The position numbers and the translations under genes were made by a program. The notes under the pieces are model-generated. The model was not told the DNA's origin and searched no databases. It saw only the letters and a list, made by a program, of their open reading frames with translations. 64,000 nucleotides of DNA from Terriglobia bacterium (GTDB taxonomy: Bacteria > Acidobacteriota > Terriglobia > Terriglobales > Acidobacteriaceae): the NCBI GenBank assembly GCA_020073565.1, contig JAIQEY010000019.1, positions 31,485-95,484 on the forward strand, written 5' to 3'. Shown in pieces: positions 60,614 through 64,000 of this stretch (position 1 is its first letter; each line of letters begins with the position of its first letter).

Positions 60614-61524
60614 GCACCCTCATCCATCCCACCACCATCAACCCGGTCGAACCGTTCCTGCGCAGCGACCGCATGCCGCACATCTGGTGTCCGGGATGCG
60701 GCATCGGCACCACCGTCAACTGCTTCGCGCAGGCGTTGATCGAATCGAAGATTGATTTGAAATCGCTGGCACTTGTTTCGGGTATCGGTTGCACCGGTCG
60801 CGTCGCGGGCTACGTGAAGCTCGACTCGTTCCACACCACCCACGGGCGCGCGATTCCGTTTGCGACCGGCATGAAGCTGGCGAACCCCCATCTGAACGTC
60901 GTGGTGTACTCGGGCGACGGCGATTTGTCAGCGATTGGCGGCAACCACCTGATCCACGCCGCACGGCGGAACATCGATCTCAAGGTGATCTGCGTCAATA
61001 ACCTGATCTACGCTATGACGGGCGGCCAGACGGCACCGACAACGCCGGGTCACGCGATCACTTCCACCTCTCCGTACGGAACTTTTGAACCGGCGTTCAA
61101 CCTGCCCCACCTGGTGGAGGCAGCGGGTGCGGTTTACGTCGCGCGCTGGACGACTTACCACGTCCGCCAACTGGCGCGCTCCATCGGAGAAGCGTTCCAC
61201 AAAAAGGGATTCAGCTTCATCGAAGTGATTTCCCCATGCCCGACGCTCTACCAGCGCCGCAACAAGCTGGGCGACGGGCTCGACACCATGAAGTACTACA
61301 AGGAAAAGAGCAAGACCAAGCACGGCGCACCGACCGCCGAAGTGGGCCTCACGATGCAAGGCGAAATCATCGTGGGCAAATTCGTGGACCGCGACCGCCC
61401 GGATTACAGCTCGCTCTTGAAGGCACAAATGCACGAAAGCCTCGGAGATCGCTACGTGGACTACGACGACGAACAAGGCTATGCGTGCGGCGACGGCGGT
61501 TGCGCGGAGGACTCATGCCACTAA
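60610..61524 (+). CDS. korB: 2-oxoacid:ferredoxin oxidoreductase, beta subunit (TPP-binding)
   Basis: 304 residues. Cluster/TPP motifs: HIWCPGCGIGTTVNCF, SGIGCTGRVAGYVKLDSFHT, and the GDGD-x-N-like TPP-Mg site YSGDGDLSAIGGNHLIHA with NNLIYAMTGGQTAPTTP. This pattern is that of 2-oxoglutarate-type KorB. It overlaps korC by 10 bases. Very cysteine-rich C-terminus (YACGDGGCAEDSCH). Confidence 0.93.
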   Translation: MSTLIHPTTINPVEPFLRSDRMPHIWCPGCGIGTTVNCFAQALIESKIDLKSLALVSGIGCTGRVAGYVKLDSFHTTHGRAIPFATGMKLANPHLNVVVYSGDGDLSAIGGNHLIHAARRNIDLKVICVNNLIYAMTGGQTAPTTPGHAITSTSPYGTFEPAFNLPHLVEAAGAVYVARWTTYHVRQLARSIGEAFHKKGFSFIEVISPCPTLYQRRNKLGDGLDTMKYYKEKSKTKHGAPTAEVGLTMQGEIIVGKFVDRDRPDYSSLLKAQMHESLGDRYVDYDDEQGYACGDGGCAEDSCH

Positions 61525-62117
61525 CAGAGATTCGCGTTGCAGGATTTGGCGGCCAGGGAGTCATTCTTTCGGCCATCGTGCTGGGCAAAGCGGCCTCGAT
61601 TTACCAGGGCGAATTCGCGACCATGACGCAGAATTTCGGGCCGGAGGCGCGCGGAGGCGCATGCAGCGCGCAACTGATGCTTTCCGATCAGCCGGTGCTG
61701 TACCCATACGTGACTGAGCCGGACGTTCTGGTGGTGATGTCGCAGGAAGCGTACACGAAATTTGCTCCGGAATTGAAAGACGGTGGGACGCTGCTGATCG
61801 AGCGCGACCTGGTCCGCGTGAGCGAGATGCCCGCCCAGACTCGCATCTACAGCATTCCCGCGACACGGATTGCAGAGGAACTCGGCAAGCGCATGGTGCT
61901 GAACATTGTGATGGTCGGCTTTTTCGCCGCCGTCACGCAACTGCTCGAAGCCGACGCGGTCCGCAAGGCCATTGCAGACTCGGTGCCCTCGAGTTTCCGC
62001 GAGTTGAACCTGAAAGCGTTCGACAAAGGCTACGAGTACGGCCAAGCCGCCCTGGCCGCCGGACCGGAAAGGCCGGATCTGGAGCCTGACTCCGTGGTCT
62101 CGCAGGAAACGACGTAG
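61515..62117 (+). CDS. korC: 2-oxoacid:ferredoxin oxidoreductase, gamma subunit
   Basis: 200 residues from ATG 61515. TEIRVAGFGGQGVILSAIVL, MTQNFGPEARGGACSAQLML and GKRMVLNIVMVGFFAA are gamma-subunit signatures, which link alpha-beta to ferredoxin binding. Its TAG stop (62115-62117) is supplied by a REP palindrome. The four subunits D-A-B-C form a compact overlapping operon. Confidence 0.92.
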   Translation: MPLTEIRVAGFGGQGVILSAIVLGKAASIYQGEFATMTQNFGPEARGGACSAQLMLSDQPVLYPYVTEPDVLVVMSQEAYTKFAPELKDGGTLLIERDLVRVSEMPAQTRIYSIPATRIAEELGKRMVLNIVMVGFFAAVTQLLEADAVRKAIADSVPSSFRELNLKAFDKGYEYGQAALAAGPERPDLEPDSVVSQETT

Positions 62118-62135
62118 CGCCGGCGTCCCGCCGGC
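62114..62135 (+). repeat. REP palindrome left of the RAYT gene
   Basis: Identical 22-bp unit to 3258-3279. Its TAG is the korC stop; eight bases later the RAYT frame starts. Confidence 0.85.
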
Positions 62136-62142
62136 AAAGTCA

Positions 62143-62762
62143 GTGTTCGAAGATATCGCAGTCCGGAATCGGGGCTACCTCCCGCACTGGGAGAGAAACG
62201 CAGCCGCGTATTTTGTCACTTTTCGCCTTGCGGACTCCCTTCCCAGGGCAGTACTCGAACGCATCCGTAGCGAAGCCCTGCGTGATGTTCGAACAATGGT
62301 GCAAGCACCCGATACCCTTGCCGCCGACAAAAACATACTTCTTGCTCACTTAACAGCGCAAAAAGTTGAACATCATCTCGATCTTGGGACGGGGGTCTGC
62401 CATCTCGCAAAATCGCACATCGCACAAGTGGTGGTCGAAGCCCTCAAGTACTTCCACGCGAGACGCTATCGGCTGCAAGCATGGTGCGTCATGCCCAATC
62501 ATGTTCACATCCTATTCCAACTCTTTCCGCAAGAGAGGTTGTCCGGGGTTCTCCACTCATGGAAATCATTCACGGCGAAAAAATGCGGCAGCATCTTGGG
62601 ACTTCGGGGGCTTTCTGGCAGAAGGAATACTACGACCACCTGGTGCGGAATGAAGGCGATCTCCGCCGAATCGCTCAATATATTCTCGAGAATCCAGCTA
62701 AGCCCGGCTTAAGGGACTGGCAGTGGGTGTGGGCTGATGAGTCGCTTAGCAGGCACGAGTAG
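62143..62762 (+). pseudogene. REP-associated tyrosine transposase (RAYT), interrupted by a -1 frame change
   Basis: The first frame (GTG 62143) encodes GYLPHWERNAAAYFVTFRLA, then the HUH motif in CVMPNHVHILFQLF and HSWKSFTAKK. The C-terminal part (GAFWQKEYYDHLVRNEGDL, then YILENPAKPGL with the likely catalytic Tyr) lies in the -1 frame and ends at 62762. Adding one A to the A6 run at 62578-62583 restores a continuous Y1 transposase of about 206 residues. It may be a real null mutation, a homopolymer error, or -1 slippage. REP palindromes flank it in opposite orientation, the classical RAYT layout. Confidence 0.85.
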
Positions 62763-62783
62763 CCGGCGGGACGCCGGCGCTAC
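62762..62783 (-). repeat. REP palindrome right of the RAYT gene (inverted)
   Basis: GCCGGCGGGACG then CCGGCGCTAC, the exact reverse complement of 62114-62135. It starts at the last base of the RAYT stop codon and ends two bases before the MFS stop. Confidence 0.85.
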
Positions 62784-62785
62784 CT

Positions 62786-64000
62786 CTACTCCTCCACCGC
62801 CTGCGCGTTCAGTTCCTGCTCCGGTTCGCCTCCCGCCAAGCCCTGCGCCACAATCATCCGTCGAGCCTCGATCCGCAACGCGGGCAACTCGCGTCCAAAC
62901 CAGATCGCACCCAACAGGCAGGCAACCCCGCCCACGGCCACGGTCACCGGCGCTCCCATGCGTTCGGCGAGCGCTCCGCCCAACAAGGCTCCGAAGGGCG
63001 CCATTCCCATGAACATCATCGAATAGAGGGCCATGACGCGCCCCCGCAACTGGTCCGGCACCATGGTTTGGATCAGCGTGTTGGTACTCGCCATCTGCAG
63101 CATTACGGAATAACCAACCGGCAGCAGAAGCAGTGTCGAAAGCCAGAACCAGCGCGACAGGGAAAACAGAATCAGTCCGACACCGAAGCCGGCGCAACTC
63201 CATGCCGCCAGACGCCCCAGGCCCTTCACACCTTCCCTCGACGCCAGAGTCAGGGCGCCGAACAACGCGCCCACACCGGTCGCGCCCATCAAAATGCCGA
63301 GCCCGCGCGCGCCTCCATGCAAGATCTTGTCTGCGAACACCGGCATCAGAACGGTATAAGGCATGCCTACCAGGCTGACCAGACCAATCAGCAGCAACAG
63401 TGCCCGGATCACTTTCACGCTATTGGCCCAGCGGAAGCCTTCGATGATATCGGCGAGGTGCGAACTGGAGTTGGAGCGCGCCGGGCACTCCACCTTCATC
63501 AGCAGCAGCCCGGCGATCACGGCGATGTAGCTGACGGCGTTCGCGGCAAAACACGACCCTTCGCCGATTTTCACCACCAGAATCCCAGCCACCGCCGGAC
63601 CGACCACGCGAGCGCCATTAAAGATCGAAGAATTCAGCGCGATCGCGTTCATCAAGTGTTCCCGGCCGACCATGTCGATGAGGAAAGACTGCCGGGCGGG
63701 AATATCGAACGCGTTGACCACTCCCAGCAGCGCCGCCAGGACAAAGATGTGCCAGACTTCCACCCGCCCGCTCAACGTAAGCCAAGCCAGAATCGTCGCC
63801 AGAGCCATGGCGGCCGCTTGCGTCGCAATCACCAACCGCTTCCGATTGCTGCGGTCCGCCGTGGTACCACCGATGGGTGCAATCAGCAGCACAGGAATCT
63901 GGCTCGAAAAACCCACCGCTCCCAACAGCAGCGCAGACCCGGTCAGGCGATACACTAGCCACGCCTGCGCCACATTCTGCATCCACGTGCCGATCAGGGA
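62786..64000 (-). CDS. MFS transporter, EntS-like exporter family (5' end outside window)
   Basis: The frame runs from a stop at 62786 to the window end and includes SLIGTWMQNVAQAWLVYRLT, showing that the start lies outside the window. About 404 residues are visible with some 11-12 membrane helices; LIAPIGGTTADRSNRKRLVI is the loop 2-3 motif. VPDQLRGRVMALYSMMFMGM corresponds to the same loop as in the MFS gene at 47911. The C-terminus is polar (GGEPEQELNAQAVEE). Exporter of unknown substrate. Confidence 0.9.
   Translation of the reverse strand, partial: SLIGTWMQNVAQAWLVYRLTGSALLLGAVGFSSQIPVLLIAPIGGTTADRSNRKRLVIATQAAAMALATILAWLTLSGRVEVWHIFVLAALLGVVNAFDIPARQSFLIDMVGREHLMNAIALNSSIFNGARVVGPAVAGILVVKIGEGSCFAANAVSYIAVIAGLLLMKVECPARSNSSSHLADIIEGFRWANSVKVIRALLLLIGLVSLVGMPYTVLMPVFADKILHGGARGLGILMGATGVGALFGALTLASREGVKGLGRLAAWSCAGFGVGLILFSLSRWFWLSTLLLLPVGYSVMLQMASTNTLIQTMVPDQLRGRVMALYSMMFMGMAPFGALLGGALAERMGAPVTVAVGGVACLLGAIWFGRELPALRIEARRMIVAQGLAGGEPEQELNAQAVEE

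Noticed and set aside
1..64000. CRISPR arrays, rRNA genes or a replication origin
   Set aside because: No regularly spaced direct repeats, rRNA core sequences or DnaA-box clusters were found by reading.

Overview
The window looks like a chromosomal segment of a high-GC soil-type bacterium, most likely an acidobacterium (Acidobacteriota, Terriglobia-like). The inference rests on several traits seen together: ECF sigma / serine-threonine kinase-TPR operons, a secreted GloVer-repeat protein, a secreted DUF11-type protein, CHAT-TPR proteins, and many short palindromic repeats with GTAGCGC / GCGCTAC ends. No rRNA, confident tRNA or CRISPR array was seen.

Layout. 1-3261: nitrogen sensing (end of an ammonium transporter, PII glnB, uridylyltransferase glnD). 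3262-3865: a non-coding stretch holding two tandem, terminator-ended RNA-like units 234 bp apart. 3866-8834: ECF sigma, zinc-finger anti-sigma, an exported-type unknown and a CHAT-TPR lipoprotein-like protein. 8914-12732 (minus strand): Tat-exported aldo/keto reductase, a frameshifted DUF11 protein and a GloVer/IPT secreted protein. 13121-19648: second ECF sigma, two tandem kinase-TPR paralogues in ATGA overlap, and a stub of a third. 19911-23868: GAF-alpha-glucan phosphorylase fusion and a HEAT-like exported protein. 24112-31091: glutamate synthase gltBD and a LysR regulator. 31219-36199: argC-B-D-(GNAT argA)-J operon behind a near-consensus promoter with an ARG-box-like operator. 36306-36926: Doc-type toxin-antitoxin pair. 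37130-41330: cell-wall amidase, lytic transglycosylase, orphan larB. 41333-45510: accessory island with an IS3-family element, a small nucleotidyltransferase operon and a divergent trypsin-like protease. 46068-50463: BNR-like secreted protein, MFS exporter, acyl-CoA dehydrogenase. 50536-56668: a flavin reductase divergent from an F420 cluster (cofG-D-C-E-H-npdG). 56717-59049: osmoprotectant ABC transporter. 59197-62117: four-subunit 2-oxoacid:ferredoxin oxidoreductase. 62143-64000: an interrupted REP-associated transposase flanked by REP palindromes, then a partial MFS exporter.

How the genes work together. Amt/PII/GlnD sense nitrogen status, GltBD makes glutamate, and the arg operon draws glutamate into ornithine/arginine; PII is known in some bacteria to act on ArgB. 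The F420 cluster holds the steps from deazaflavin synthesis to an F420:NADPH oxidoreductase.

The most interesting unexplained items are the tandem RNA-like pair with covarying terminator stems, the membrane protein / RN-x3-H protein / nucleotidyltransferase operon beside the IS, the REP-RAYT system with REP copies that supply stop codons, and palindromic repeats that have entered argD and the CHAT gene in frame.
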